From DATJKD01 sp963834855 (GTDB lineage: Bacteria; Pseudomonadota; Gammaproteobacteria; Steroidobacterales; Steroidobacteraceae): a stretch of 64,000 nt of DNA. The notes below the pieces were generated by a model, which saw only the letters and a list, made by a program, of their open reading frames with translations, was not told the DNA's origin and did no database searches. The stretch spans positions 103,695 to 167,694 of the forward strand of contig CAWIDH010000003.1 in NCBI GenBank assembly GCA_963834855.1, read 5' to 3'. A program made the position numbers and the translations under genes. Below, piece after piece: positions 40,286 to 49,069 of this stretch (the first letter of the stretch is position 1; the number at the start of each line of letters is the position of its first letter).

Positions 40286-40712
40286 GGCGGCGATCGAGGT
40301 CGTCGCAGGCGGGCTCTTCGATGGCGACGGGCGCGTCCTGATCGCGCAACGGCCGGCCGGCAAGCCGCTGGCGGGCCGCTGGGAGTTCCCGGGCGGCAAG
40401 CTCGGGCCCGGCGAGGACGCGTACGCCGGGCTCGTCCGCGAGCTACGCGAGGAACTCGGCGTCGAGGTGCGCGCGGCCGTGCGCCTGATGCGCTACCCGC
40501 ACGAGTATCCGGACCGGACCGTCTGGCTCGACATGTGGATCGTCAGCGACTGGGGCGGCGAGGTGCACGCCCACGACGGCCAGGCGCTGTGCTGGGTCGA
40601 GCCTTCCAGGCTCGGCGAGCACGACATCCTCGAGGCCGACGGGCCGATCGTCGAGGCGCTGCGGCGGCGCACGGTGCCCGGACGGACCCCGGAGCCGGGG
40701 AACTCAGTCTGA
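40263..40712 (+). CDS. mutT: 8-oxo-dGTP diphosphatase (MutT, Nudix)
   Basis: Removes oxidised 8-oxo-dGTP from the nucleotide pool. 149 aa with the Nudix box GGKLGPGEDAYAGLVRELRE...ELGV (G-x5-E-x7-REL-x-EE-LG) and the N-terminal GGLFDGDGRVLIAQRP. GTG at 40263 overlaps the secA end by 23 bases; the conserved secA-mutT neighbourhood supports the name. Its 3' end converges with the DUF2442 gene. Confidence 0.9.
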
Positions 40713-41015
40713 CCGTCGGCGCGGCCGTGCCGGGGGCCGGGCTCCACTCGATCGGCTGACCAGCGGGAAGTCCTCGGGGCGATCCAACGAATCGACCGAG
40801 AGGTCGATGTCCAGGTCCGGCCAGCGCACATGACGGGGGCTGACGAGCTGGACGTTGGCGAGTTGACCGATCGTCGCGTCACGGAACCAGGGGAACTGCT
40901 CAAACGGCAGAAACCGCTCCTTGCCGGCAACATCCAGCCAGAAGCCGTGTGCCGATACATTGGCCACTTCAGCGGTCAAAGTGAGCTTCCCAAGCTTGCC
41001 TGATTGTCGACTCAT
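40704..41015 (-). CDS. DUF2442 domain protein
   Basis: 103 aa from ATG 41015 (MSRQSGKLGKL). Contains the DUF2442 pattern HGFWLDVAGKERFLPFEQFPWF and RWPDLDIDLSVDSL. DUF2442 proteins are often paired with DUF4160 in small accessory, possibly toxin-antitoxin, operons; no DUF4160 gene is visible. It opens the accessory zone downstream of mutT. Confidence 0.75.
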   Translation of the reverse strand: MSRQSGKLGKLTLTAEVANVSAHGFWLDVAGKERFLPFEQFPWFRDATIGQLANVQLVSPRHVRWPDLDIDLSVDSLDRPEDFPLVSRSSGARPPARPRRRSD

Positions 41016-41247
41016 GGACCTGAGCAGCAGAGATATTTTCGGGATCGACGTCGCCGTCGGCGCAGCGGTAAGCGCCCTGTGACAGGCATTAGCGACGTCA
41101 ACAATCGGATCGAAGAATTGGCCGCTATCGCGTCTGCTGAAGCGGACTTTCGCCAAGCGGAGCATGCAGCTGCGGTCCTGTCGGAGGCGGCGCTGACGCC
41201 GAAGTGGACCGTGTCAAGGCGTTCGGTGGATAGCGCGGAAGGCGTGA

Positions 41248-41355
41248 GCTGCAAGGGTCAATCAGTTGGACGCTGACGACCTCTGGCGAATCTGCTTCCA
41301 ATGGCCGAAAGGATCGAAGGGTCCCACTAACGTCGAAATCGTTGACTACCACTGA
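41248..41355 (+). pseudogene. higB toxin remnant (C-terminal part)
   Basis: One frame ends LWRICFQWP ... NVEIVDYH-stop, the C-terminal signature of HigB-type mRNA interferases. A stop at 41245 precedes it, and the N-terminal two thirds cannot be read in a single frame. It ends 7 bases before the higA start, the normal higBA order. Either decayed or broken by indel errors. Confidence 0.6.
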
Positions 41356-41362
41356 GGGTTCC

Positions 41363-41683
41363 ATGGCGCGTACTGCGATTCATCCGGGGGAGCATCTAGC
41401 CGAGCAGCTTGAAGCGCTCGAAATGAGTGCAGCAGAGCTCGCGCGGCAACTCAACGTACCAACGAATCGAATAACCCAGATTCTGAATGGAGAGCGGGCG
41501 GTAACGGGCGACACAGCTCTGCGCCTTGGCCATTTCTTTGGCACCAGCGCGGAGTTCTGGCTCAATCTACAGAAGATCTATGAACTGCGTGTCGCCGAGC
41601 AAGAGGCGGGCTCCGATATCAAGGCCCTCCCACGTCTGAGCAATCGGCGGCGGTCGGCACCCCGGCAATCGGCATTGCCTTGA
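41363..41683 (+). CDS. higA: HigA-family antitoxin (XRE helix-turn-helix)
   Basis: 106 aa with the HigA beginning ARTAIHPGEHLAEQLEALEM, an XRE HTH (AAELARQLNVPTNRITQILN) and the family FFGTSAEFWLNLQKIYELR. Start 41363 matches the family; the upstream ATG at 41342 overlaps the higB remnant. Its toxin partner directly upstream looks broken, so this may be a solitary antitoxin. Confidence 0.85.
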   Translation: MARTAIHPGEHLAEQLEALEMSAAELARQLNVPTNRITQILNGERAVTGDTALRLGHFFGTSAEFWLNLQKIYELRVAEQEAGSDIKALPRLSNRRRSAPRQSALP

Positions 41684-41755
41684 GCGCGGACCCGGTGCCG
41701 GTTCAGCGTGAGATCGAACGTGCCGCCGGTTCGTGCGCTCTGCAGACTGTGTTGA

Positions 41756-42172
41756 TTACGCGACTAGCCGGAATCCGACGACGGAGAAGTGATGATCAAA
41801 TGCGAACGCCAGCCGGAGGCGCGCACGTTTCATGATTGCGAAACTGGTTGCATCGACGGCTGAGAGCTTGTGCAGGTCGGTGCGCTTGAAGTACTCCCAT
41901 GATTGGTCGAGATCACGCAGGTCGCAAGGGAGAATCTTGACGGTGCCGGGCTTATAGATCGAGTCTTTCCAAGCCAGCGCCACGTCCCGGTTCGCATTGC
42001 GCTCAAGAAACGTGAACGTCTCAATGACGACGGGAATCGAGGTATGGAGTTTGGCCCCTGCCGCGTGCAGGATATCCCACTGCTCCCTTGCCTGCGGGTG
42101 CAGCGGGTCACGCGAAAGCGCAAGGGCGATCCACGCGCCGCTGTCGACGAACGCGGCTTCACCCTGACGCAT
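41756..42172 (-). CDS. PIN-domain ribonuclease toxin (VapC-like)
   Basis: 138 aa from ATG 42172 (MRQGEAAFVDSGAWIAL). PIN-fold acidic residues are visible: Asp in FVDSGAWIAL, Glu in SIPVVIETFTF, Asp in LSAVDATSFAIM and Asp in FAFDHHFSVVGF. PIN toxins cut specific RNAs, often tRNA or rRNA. ATG overlaps the upstream stop (TGATG), so it is translationally coupled to the antitoxin gene at 42172-42606. Confidence 0.82.
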   Translation of the reverse strand: MRQGEAAFVDSGAWIALALSRDPLHPQAREQWDILHAAGAKLHTSIPVVIETFTFLERNANRDVALAWKDSIYKPGTVKILPCDLRDLDQSWEYFKRTDLHKLSAVDATSFAIMKRARLRLAFAFDHHFSVVGFRLVA

Positions 42173-42606
42173 CAGGTCTCGTCGTGAACACTGTCGTGCT
42201 CGATCGACGTGCGCCGGGGCTTGCCGTCCCAAATCGCAACAGGGCCCTCGGCCTGCGGTTCGAGCACTACCTTGCGAATGCTGGTTTGCCTACGGCTCGC
42301 GGGCCCGTTTCTCGATTCAGGTCGAGGCACGACCGTAAAACAGACGCCAAACGAGTTGAGGACCTTTACGACCGTTTCATGCCGGATCTTTGAACCCGGG
42401 GCCAGTGCCTTGTACAGACTTTCTCGACCCAGACCGCTGACACGGGCAACGTCGGTAACACCTTTGGCCTTGGCGACCGCCGCGAGCGCACGCATGAAGA
42501 CGTCGGGGTTCGGATCCTCAAGTGCTGCGGCGAGGTACTCTGCAATGGTCTCTTCGTTGTCCAGGAATTCGGACGCATCAAACGGTGCGTATTTCGTTTT
42601 GCTCAT
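42172..42606 (-). CDS. Addiction-module antidote (HI1420-like) with long C-terminal extension
   Basis: 144 aa. Residues about 1-95 match the HI1420-type HTH antidote (FDASEFLDNEETIAEYLAAA, VARVSGLGRESLYKALAP, VVKVLNSFGVCF). Such proteins usually end near residue 100. Here about 45 more residues follow (IRKVVLEPQAEGPVAIWDGK and a charged tail) before the stop that overlaps the PIN gene start. The extension may be a second antitoxin segment for the PIN protein; that is inference. Confidence 0.82.
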   Translation of the reverse strand: MSKTKYAPFDASEFLDNEETIAEYLAAALEDPNPDVFMRALAAVAKAKGVTDVARVSGLGRESLYKALAPGSKIRHETVVKVLNSFGVCFTVVPRPESRNGPASRRQTSIRKVVLEPQAEGPVAIWDGKPRRTSIEHDSVHDET

Positions 42607-42609
42607 GCT

Positions 42610-42906
42610 CTAGTCCTCCAACGCCTTTGCCATCGCCTTTGCGCGCCGTATATCGGCCCTCTGTGTGGACTTGTCACCGCCTACCAGCAGGACGTACACC
42701 AGAGTTCCGCGGCGCGTGTAATACACGCGATAGCCCGGCCCATAGTGAATGCGCATTTCACTGACCCCAGAACCAACAGGTTCGGAATCCCCGAAATTTC
42801 CAAGGGCTGCCGAATCCAGGCGAGCCAGGACTCGGGCCTTCGCCTTGCGGTCATCCAACCCTTTCAGCCACGTGCTGAATTCATCGGATCGGATGAGCGT
42901 ATTCAC
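42610..42906 (-). CDS. RelE/HigB-like addiction-module toxin (HI1419 type)
   Basis: 98 aa from GTG 42906 (NTLIRSDEFSTWLKGLDDRK), a start that matches family length. The conserved core MRIHYGPGYRVYYTRRGTLV and the end LLVGGDKSTQRADIRRAKAM are characteristic of the phage-related killer protein family. A longer in-frame start at 43074 adds unconserved residues. It lies 3 bases upstream of its antidote gene: a standard toxin-first pair followed by the PIN gene. Confidence 0.85.
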   Translation of the reverse strand: MNTLIRSDEFSTWLKGLDDRKAKARVLARLDSAALGNFGDSEPVGSGVSEMRIHYGPGYRVYYTRRGTLVYVLLVGGDKSTQRADIRRAKAMAKALED

Positions 42907-43154
42907 CGAAAAAGCAATAGTATCCGATCGGATACGGTCGCACAAGGACCGCAAAGACGGACCAACGACGGAAGAGTTTGCCTCGCGCGGCGCTCGATCC
43001 GATGGCGCCGCAGATTCTGTGATATTGATCACAGGCGGCTGATAGACGGTCCGGGGAAGGGACGTTGGGCTCACGACCGGATGGTCGGGTCCGCATCAAC
43101 AAAACGACAGCCGGAATCCTGCGCTGATTATCCAGATACTCGTCGTCGCGCCTG

Positions 43155-43352
43155 TCAGTGGCTGCGCGGTTCCGGCTCCGGCGGCGCGTCGCTGTCCGGC
43201 GGTTCCTCGCCCGCTATCCCGCGCTGCTCGCTGACCCAGGCGCCGAGGTCGATCAGCCGGCAGCGCTCGCTGCAGAACGGCCGCCAGGGCGACGCGTCCG
43301 TCCATTCGACGGGCCGGTTGCAGGTCGGGCAGGGGACGACACGCGGCGCCAC
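43155..43352 (-). CDS. yacG: DNA gyrase inhibitor YacG
   Basis: 65-aa zinc protein that binds GyrB and blocks gyrase. Zinc ligands form CPTC ... FCSERCRLIDLGAW (C-x2-C and C-x3-C). Tail acidic and disordered. GTG start 4 bases after zapD; zapD-yacG is the conserved pairing. Confidence 0.9.
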   Translation of the reverse strand: MAPRVVPCPTCNRPVEWTDASPWRPFCSERCRLIDLGAWVSEQRGIAGEEPPDSDAPPEPEPRSH

Positions 43353-43356
43353 TCGT

Positions 43357-44163
43357 TCACGTGCAGGTCGAAATCGTGAACCGCACGTCCTCGGTGGTCT
43401 GCACGGCGCGCGTGGCGGCGTCCTGCCAGATGAGGAACCGCACGCTGCAGCGGTAGTGGCTGCCGCTGATCTCGGGATACAGGTCGGTGCCCTGCGGCAG
43501 GCCGACGCGGATCATCTGCACGGGCACGTCGCGCCCGAGCGTGAGCTGGAACGTGCCGCCGGTCGCGACCTCGGACCGCGACTTCGCCTGCTCGCGCGTG
43601 ATCCAGAGCAGCTCCGACACCGCGTCGCCGAGCGGGCGGATGACGGCGAGCCAGTTGGCGAAGTCGGCGCCGCGCAGCTCGTCGGGCTGGTTGAGCCAGT
43701 GCGTGTAGTCGGGCAGGTCGAACTCGCAGGTGCCGCCCGGGATCGTGCTGCGATGCTTGATGGCGTTCAGGAACTCCGAGTCGCGCAGCTTCTGCAGGAA
43801 CAGCGCGCCGGAGGTGCCGAGCTCCTCGCGCAGCTGGTGCATCTTGGTGAGCAGCATGCGCAGCCGCGCGGAATCGACGCCGGGCCGGCTGCCGAACGTC
43901 GAGAGCTGGCTCATCTGCCGCTCGAGGTCCTTCAGCACCTCGCCGCGCAGGTCGCCGCGCGCGGTGATCGCCAGGATCTCGAGCAGCGCGTCGACGGCGG
44001 CCCGCGTCGACCACGGATCCGAGCGCGTGTGGTGATGCACCGCCTGGTGATAGAGGAAATCGAGGCGCAGGAAGTTGCGCATCCGCTCGTTGAGCGGCAT
44101 CTCGTAGACGATCGCGCGCTTCGCCGCGTCCGCCGATGGAACCGATGCCTCGCGCGCACTCAT
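43357..44163 (-). CDS. zapD: Cell division protein ZapD
   Basis: FtsZ-bundling protein. 268 aa from ATG 44163 (MSAREASVPSADAAK). The family opening YEMPLNERMRNFLRLDFL is visible near residue 20, followed by the helical domain and the C-terminal beta domain (LPQGTDLYPEISGSHYRCSV). A longer in-frame start at 44244 adds unconserved residues. Normally coaE is directly upstream; here a toxin-antitoxin remnant separates them. Confidence 0.93.
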   Translation of the reverse strand: MSAREASVPSADAAKRAIVYEMPLNERMRNFLRLDFLYHQAVHHHTRSDPWSTRAAVDALLEILAITARGDLRGEVLKDLERQMSQLSTFGSRPGVDSARLRMLLTKMHQLREELGTSGALFLQKLRDSEFLNAIKHRSTIPGGTCEFDLPDYTHWLNQPDELRGADFANWLAVIRPLGDAVSELLWITREQAKSRSEVATGGTFQLTLGRDVPVQMIRVGLPQGTDLYPEISGSHYRCSVRFLIWQDAATRAVQTTEDVRFTISTCT

Positions 44164-44249
44164 AGCCAGGTATTCTGCGCCAGGCCGTCGCGCGCGCACA
44201 ACCGCTGCGGTGTCGTGCACAGCCGACGAATCAACGATCGCCACGGGAC

Positions 44250-44430
44250 CATGAGGCCAACCGTACGCCGGCGCCTGGCGGAAAGTCGTGAATCACATCG
44301 CATTCGGCTCTCTAACCTCGCGGTCCGGTTCCGTGCGTCGCTGCTGGCGACCTTTACTTTGTGCGCCGAGCGTACGAGGATCCGAGTGATCTCCGCGCGG
44401 GACATGAACCGGAAGGAACGATCGATCTAT
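44250..44430 (+). pseudogene. BrnT-type toxin remnant
   Basis: In the frame that continues into the antitoxin, RIRVISARDMNRKERSIYER matches the C-terminal end of BrnT-like toxins (usual pattern RIISAR...ERxxYE). The residues before it do not form a convincing BrnT domain in any one frame, and no start is present. Degenerate or indel-broken. Confidence 0.5.
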
Positions 44431-44700
44431 GAGCGCGCACGACCGAAGAAAACTCCCAGGTTCCGCACTGAGGCGGCCGAGCGCGCGTTCTGGGCGACGC
44501 ACGACAGCACGGCTTACGTCGATTGGACGCAGGCCGAGGTGGTGCGTCTGACCCGGCTGAAGCCCTCGACCGAGACGATCTCACTGCGGCTGCCGAAGCA
44601 CCTGCTCGACAGCATTCGCCTCGCGGCCAACGCCCGCGACGTGCCGTACCAGTCGCTGATCAAGGTCTGGCTGCAGGAGAAGCTCGAGCAGGGAAAGTGA
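44404..44700 (+). CDS. CopG-family antitoxin (BrnA-like partner type)
   Basis: The body is a clear CopG_antitoxin protein: AAERAFWATHDSTAYVDWTQ, then LKPSTETISLRLPKHLLDSI and the end PYQSLIKVWLQEKLEQ. The start is uncertain. ATG 44404 gives 98 aa but begins with the end of the toxin frame. A second ATG (44430, MSAHDRRKLP) is the expected antitoxin start but is one base out of frame just before PRFRTEA. Convergent with coaE, wedged between coaE and zapD. Confidence 0.75.
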   Translation: MNRKERSIYERARPKKTPRFRTEAAERAFWATHDSTAYVDWTQAEVVRLTRLKPSTETISLRLPKHLLDSIRLAANARDVPYQSLIKVWLQEKLEQGK

Positions 44701-44701
44701 G

Positions 44702-45303
44702 TCAGGCCCCGGCCTGGCGCAGGTAGTCGCGGTGCAGCTCGGCCACGCGGGCCTCGAGCGCGGCCAGGTCGCCGGTGTTCTCGATCACGTCGTCCGCGAA
44801 AGCGAGACGTGCGTCACGGGTTGCCTGCGCGCGCAACGCCGCCTCGGCCTGCTCGCGCGTCGAGGCATCGCGCCGCATCAGGCGCTCGACCTGCGTGGCC
44901 TCCGGCACGTCCACGACGAGCACGCGGTCGACGTGGTCCCGGCGGCCGCTCTCGACCAGCAGCGGTATCACGAGCACCTGGTACGGCCCGCCGGCCGCGC
45001 GCGACTGGCGCTCCATCTCCGCGCGGATCGCGGGATGCAGGATGGCTTCGAGCCGCCGCCGCGCCGCCGCGTCGGCGAAGACGTGCTCGCGCATCCGGCG
45101 GCGGTCGAGCCGGCCGTCCTCGCCGAGGACCTGGTGCCGAACGCCTCGACCACCGCGGCGAGCGCGGGCTCGCCCGGCTCGACGACCTGCCGCGCGATCA
45201 CGTCCGTGTCGATCACCGGCACGCCGCGGGCGGCGAACAGGTTCGCGACCGTGGTCTTGCCGCTCGCGATCCCGCCGGTGAGGGCCACCCGAAATGGGGA
45301 CAT
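44702..45303 (-). CDS. coaE: Dephospho-CoA kinase (frame break near 45135)
   Basis: Last step of coenzyme A synthesis. The N-terminal part (VALTGGIASGKTTVANLFA, P-loop) reads from 45303 through VVEAFGT. One missing base near 45131-45140 moves the rest (MREHVFADAAARRRLEAILH, then VLVIPLLVESG and LMRRDASTREQAEA) to the next frame. Expected length is about 200 aa. The ATG and first codons coincide with the arm of a family A palindrome. An 82-bp near-identical copy of this 5' end occurs at 49873-49954. Confidence 0.9.
45222..45303 (-). repeat. coaE 5' end, copy belonging to the full gene (direct repeat 1)
   Basis: 82 bases from the coaE ATG through codon 27. Same orientation and 78 of 82 bases identical to 49873-49954. 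The copies bound a 4.57-kb interval holding a palindrome, the SWIM gene, the SNF2 gene and a PIN toxin-antitoxin pair. Confidence 0.9.
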
Positions 45304-45379
45304 TCTCTATTTCCCCGCATCCGATGCAGTCGCATGGCCAGCGCAGCCGGGATTGCGGAAATAGAGAATGTCCCCATTT
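45292..45379. repeat. Family A palindrome, copy 3 (start of coaE)
   Basis: Perfect 23-base arms at 45292-45314 and 45357-45379 (core GGGGACATTCTCTATTTCC). The coaE initiation codon (complement of 45301-45303) is part of the left arm. Confidence 0.9.
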
Positions 45380-45448
45380 GTGGACCTCTGCGCCGTCATC
45401 TTCGCAGCGGAGAGGACCACTGCCTGCTGGATCTCGGGTGGCACTCTG

Positions 45449-46231
45449 TCACTGAGCGCTTCGCCGGGCGTTAGCTGGCCGGCTTCGCTGACCGCGCAAC
45501 GGACGCAGTGCGCCGGCGTCGCCTGCAGCCAGCTCCAACCCGAATAGCTCGGACAGGCCGTCGGCGGCGAGGACTCTGCCGTCTGCGGGTCCGTGCTTCG
45601 ACAGGGGTATTGCCTTGCCCGCCCGGGCGATGAGGTCGGTTTCGTGGACTCCGCGCAGCTTGAACATCAGCTCGGGTCGCTCGTCGAGCCGGGCGCCGAT
45701 GCCATAGAGCACGGCTGCAACGTGCTTGCACATTGACGCCCAATCCGGGCAGCTGCAGGAGAACCGGATATCGGCCGGCGCAGGAAACAATCCGGTCTTC
45801 TGTTGGCAGATCCGCTCCATGACACCCTTTGAGAGACGCCCCTGCAGCAGCTCCACCAACGAATCGATAGCGCCGCTACAGTCGGTACAGATTGCAGCCC
45901 AGCGCCGCCTGGACACGGCAGCGACCTTGACCGACACCCGGTAGATTGCCGAGCCGCTCACCAGGGCATTGACCTCGCCGGCCCCGATCTGGAGGTCAAT
46001 CACAGAGCGGTTGCGCACGTAAGTGCGCCCGCGCGGCAGGCGGTTCGAGTAGTCGCTGTAGCGCTCGAGATTGTCGCACCAGGCCTTGCCCCAAAACGTT
46101 CGCGCGATGGTGCGACCGGTGATCAGAACCGGCGCCACCGGGTGGCCCTTCTTTCTGAGCCGCTGCATCTCGCGCGCGGCTTTGCGGCGCCGATCGGCCG
46201 CGTACACGTATGGGCGCCACTCGTAGTACAT
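45449..46231 (-). CDS. SWIM zinc-finger protein
   Basis: 260 aa. The SWIM motif CxCx(n)CxH is present as FSCSCPDWASMCKHVAAVLY (about 157-176). The N-terminal part contains GKAWCDNLERYSDYSNRLPRGR. SWIM domains bind DNA or protein. In many bacteria this protein type is encoded beside a SNF2 helicase, as here: the SNF2 gene ends 3 bases upstream of its start. Joint role unknown. Confidence 0.88.
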   Translation of the reverse strand: MYYEWRPYVYAADRRRKAAREMQRLRKKGHPVAPVLITGRTIARTFWGKAWCDNLERYSDYSNRLPRGRTYVRNRSVIDLQIGAGEVNALVSGSAIYRVSVKVAAVSRRRWAAICTDCSGAIDSLVELLQGRLSKGVMERICQQKTGLFPAPADIRFSCSCPDWASMCKHVAAVLYGIGARLDERPELMFKLRGVHETDLIARAGKAIPLSKHGPADGRVLAADGLSELFGLELAAGDAGALRPLRGQRSRPANARRSAQ

Positions 46232-46234
46232 GCG

Positions 46235-48956
46235 TCAGTCCTTCATCACGGCGTTGAGATCGAGGGCGACGAGCTTGAGCAGCTCCTCATTCTTCAGCTC
46301 GGTCAGGTTCAGCTCGGCGCCGCCTTCGAGCAGTTCGCTGGCGAGTTTGGTCTTCGATTCGATGAGCCCGTCGATTTTCTCCTCGATAGTGCCTCGGCAG
46401 ACGAACTTGTGCACGAGCACGTTCTTCGTCTGACCGATGCGGAACGCCCGGTCGGTAGCCTGGTTCTCGACGGCCGGGTTCCACCAGCGATCGAAGTGCA
46501 CCACGTGCGAGGCGGCGGTGAGGTTGAGCCCGGCGCCGCCGGCCTTGAGCGACAGCACCAGGAACGGCACCGACTCGTCCTCCTGGAAGCGCCTCACCAG
46601 GTCCCTGCGCTTTCTTACCTCGGTCCCGCCATGCAGCACGAGCCCGGGTCGGCCGAAGACGCCGCCCAGGAACGACGCCAGCGGTGCGGTCACCTCGCGA
46701 AACTGCGTGAAGACGAGCGCCTTGTCCTGCTTCGCTGCGATCACCTCGGCGAGCTCGCGCAGCCGCGCCCACTTGCCGCTGTCGGCCTCGACCCAGGCGC
46801 CATCACCGAGCCACTGCGACGGGTGGTTGCAGATCTGCTTGAAGCGCATGAGAAAGGCGAGCACATACCCCTTACGTCGAATGCCCTCTGCATCCTCGAG
46901 CTGCTCGGCAAGCTCGATGACGGCCTGCTGATAGAGCGCGGCCTGCTTGCGGCTGAGCTGGCAGAAGGCCTTGACCTCGGTCTTGTCCGGCAGATCCGCG
47001 ATGACGGCCTTGTCGGTCTTGAGCCGCCGCAGGATATACGGCCGCACCAGATCGCGCAGCGGGCCATATGGATTGTGCGCCCTGTTCGCGAGTCGCTTCG
47101 TGTAGCGCTTGAAATCCCCGGCCGAGCCAAGGAGCCCCGGGTTGATGAAGTCGAAGATCGACCAGAGGTCACCGAGCCGGTTCTCGACCGGTGTGCCGGT
47201 GAGCGCGATCCGCGCCCGTGCCGCAAGTTTCTTGGCCGCCCGCGTCTGCGCGGCGTCCGGGTTCTTGATCGCCTGGGCTTCGTCGAGGACCGCGAGGTGC
47301 CATGAGGTCGTCGCGAGCCAGGGAATGCGCAGGAGCGAGCCGTAGCTCGTGATTACGAGGTCAACGCCCGCGAGCTTCTCCGGCGCGAGCGACTTCAGTT
47401 CGTCGACCGGCAAGACCGAGGCATGCGCGATCATGGCCTCGAGCCCGGGTGCGAACCGTTCGATCTCCGCGGCCCAGTTGGCGAGCAATGAGGCCGGGGC
47501 CACGAGCAGGCTTGGCCGCCTCTGGCCATCCTCCAGGCGCCGCAGCACCAGCAGCAGCGCCAGCACCTGGACGGTCTTGCCGAGACCCATGTCATCGGCG
47601 AGGCAGGCACCCAGGCCGAGCCTCGAAAGCAGATGCAGCCAGCGGACGCCGACCTGCTGGTAGGGCCGCAGAGTGCCGTGCAGCTCGCGACCGGGGTCGA
47701 CTCTCTCCAGCTCCTCGGGCGACCGCAGCCCCTCGAGGGTCCTGGCGAGCCAGGGTCCGGCGACGGCGCGCGACCATTCTGGATCTGCATCGGGCGCGGC
47801 GCCGTCCCTGGTGACGTCAGCCCCGGCGAGCAGCCGCATCGCCTCGGCGAACGAGAGTCCGCCTTCGAGCGCCAGCCGTTCAGCCTCATGGAAGCGACCC
47901 ACCATCTGCTCGAGCCGCTCGCGATTGACCTCGACCCACTGGCCGCGGATGAGCGCGAGCCCGCTGGTGCTGGCAAGAATCCGTCGCAGCTCGGCGTCCG
48001 TCAGCCGATCGCCATCGAGCGTGACCTCCATACGGAAATCGAGCAGCGCGTCCTTGCCCAGCGTCGACGGCAACTTCGAGCCGACGGTTGCCGTCACCTG
48101 AGGCCGGGGCGGGCGCCCGGCCTTCCAGGTCGCGGGCATGCGAACGATGACGCCGGCGCGTTCGAGTTCCGGCACGTCACCGAGAAAGCGGAATGCCTCG
48201 TGCGGCGACCAGCGCAGCGGGTGAAAGACCTCTCCTGCATCGACCATCTGTCTGAGCCAGGCGCAGCGTTCCGCCGCACGCTGGACCGGGAGCAGAAGCG
48301 AAAGCAGCCGCTCCCTGTTGGCGGTGCCCGCGTAATCGCGCAGGGCCTGGCCGAGCGGCAGATGCCGGGCCCTGCCGTGCGTCGACAGGCGGTCGGTATA
48401 GGTCGCGAGAAAGGCGAACGGCGCCTGCTCGTCCTTTCGGTTCTCGGCGAGGTTGAAGTGCACGCGACCGACCACGTTCCAGGTCGGGTTCTGGCGCTTG
48501 AGGAAGTCCGAGACCGTGGTCCGGGCCTCGGCCAGCTCGGTGGCGAAGGCCTCGCCAATTGCTGCCCACAGTCCAACCAGGACGTCGACCGTCAGGTATT
48601 CGGCGCCGGGCATCACCGGGGCGGCTGCGGCCAGCACCTCCAGGTCATCGGGCGGTGGCGGGATCTCCGCGCGGCGTTCGTCGGTATCGGGCCTGGTGCA
48701 CAGCGCAGTGACGAAGCGGCCGCCGAACTCGCGCCAGTAAGTAAAGACCGGTGGCAGGACCTGGTCGACTTCGGCCGCCCCGAGACGCAGCAAGCCGTGT
48801 CCTGGCCCGCGATCGAAGGCCTGCCGGATGCGCTCGCCGAGCGCGCGGTTCCACCTCCAGCGCGTCGTCCGACTGAGCAAGCAGGAGGTGACCGTGAGGC
48901 GTCAGGCTGGGGGTCAGGCGAGGCGGGGCGTGGTGGCGGTCATCTTTGGCCATCAT
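46235..48956 (-). CDS. SNF2-family DEAD/DEAH helicase (frame break near 48850)
   Basis: Large Swi2/Snf2 ATPase, about 906 aa if the break is closed. From ATG 48956 the N-terminus reads LTPSLTPHGHLLLAQSDDAL. A one-base shift near 48850 then leads into the long frame ending at 46235. Motif I DDMGLGKTVQVLALLL, II DEAQAIKNPDAAQTRAA, III ALTGTPVENRLGDLW, IV-VI including LVFTQFREV, SLKAGGAGLNLT and ATDRAFRIGQTKNVLVHKF are all intact. The roughly 400-residue N-terminal extension is typical of bacterial SNF2 proteins paired with SWIM proteins. Likely a DNA translocase in repair or defence; inference only. Confidence 0.9.
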
Positions 48957-49069
48957 TCAGGGTCCCGCAGCGGTCGCGGCCGAGTGTGGCTCCGCGTCGC
49001 TCACCGAGTCTTGCCGTTCGACGTTGAACGGCGATCGATAGCCGAGCGCGGAGTTAGGTCAATGGCTGG

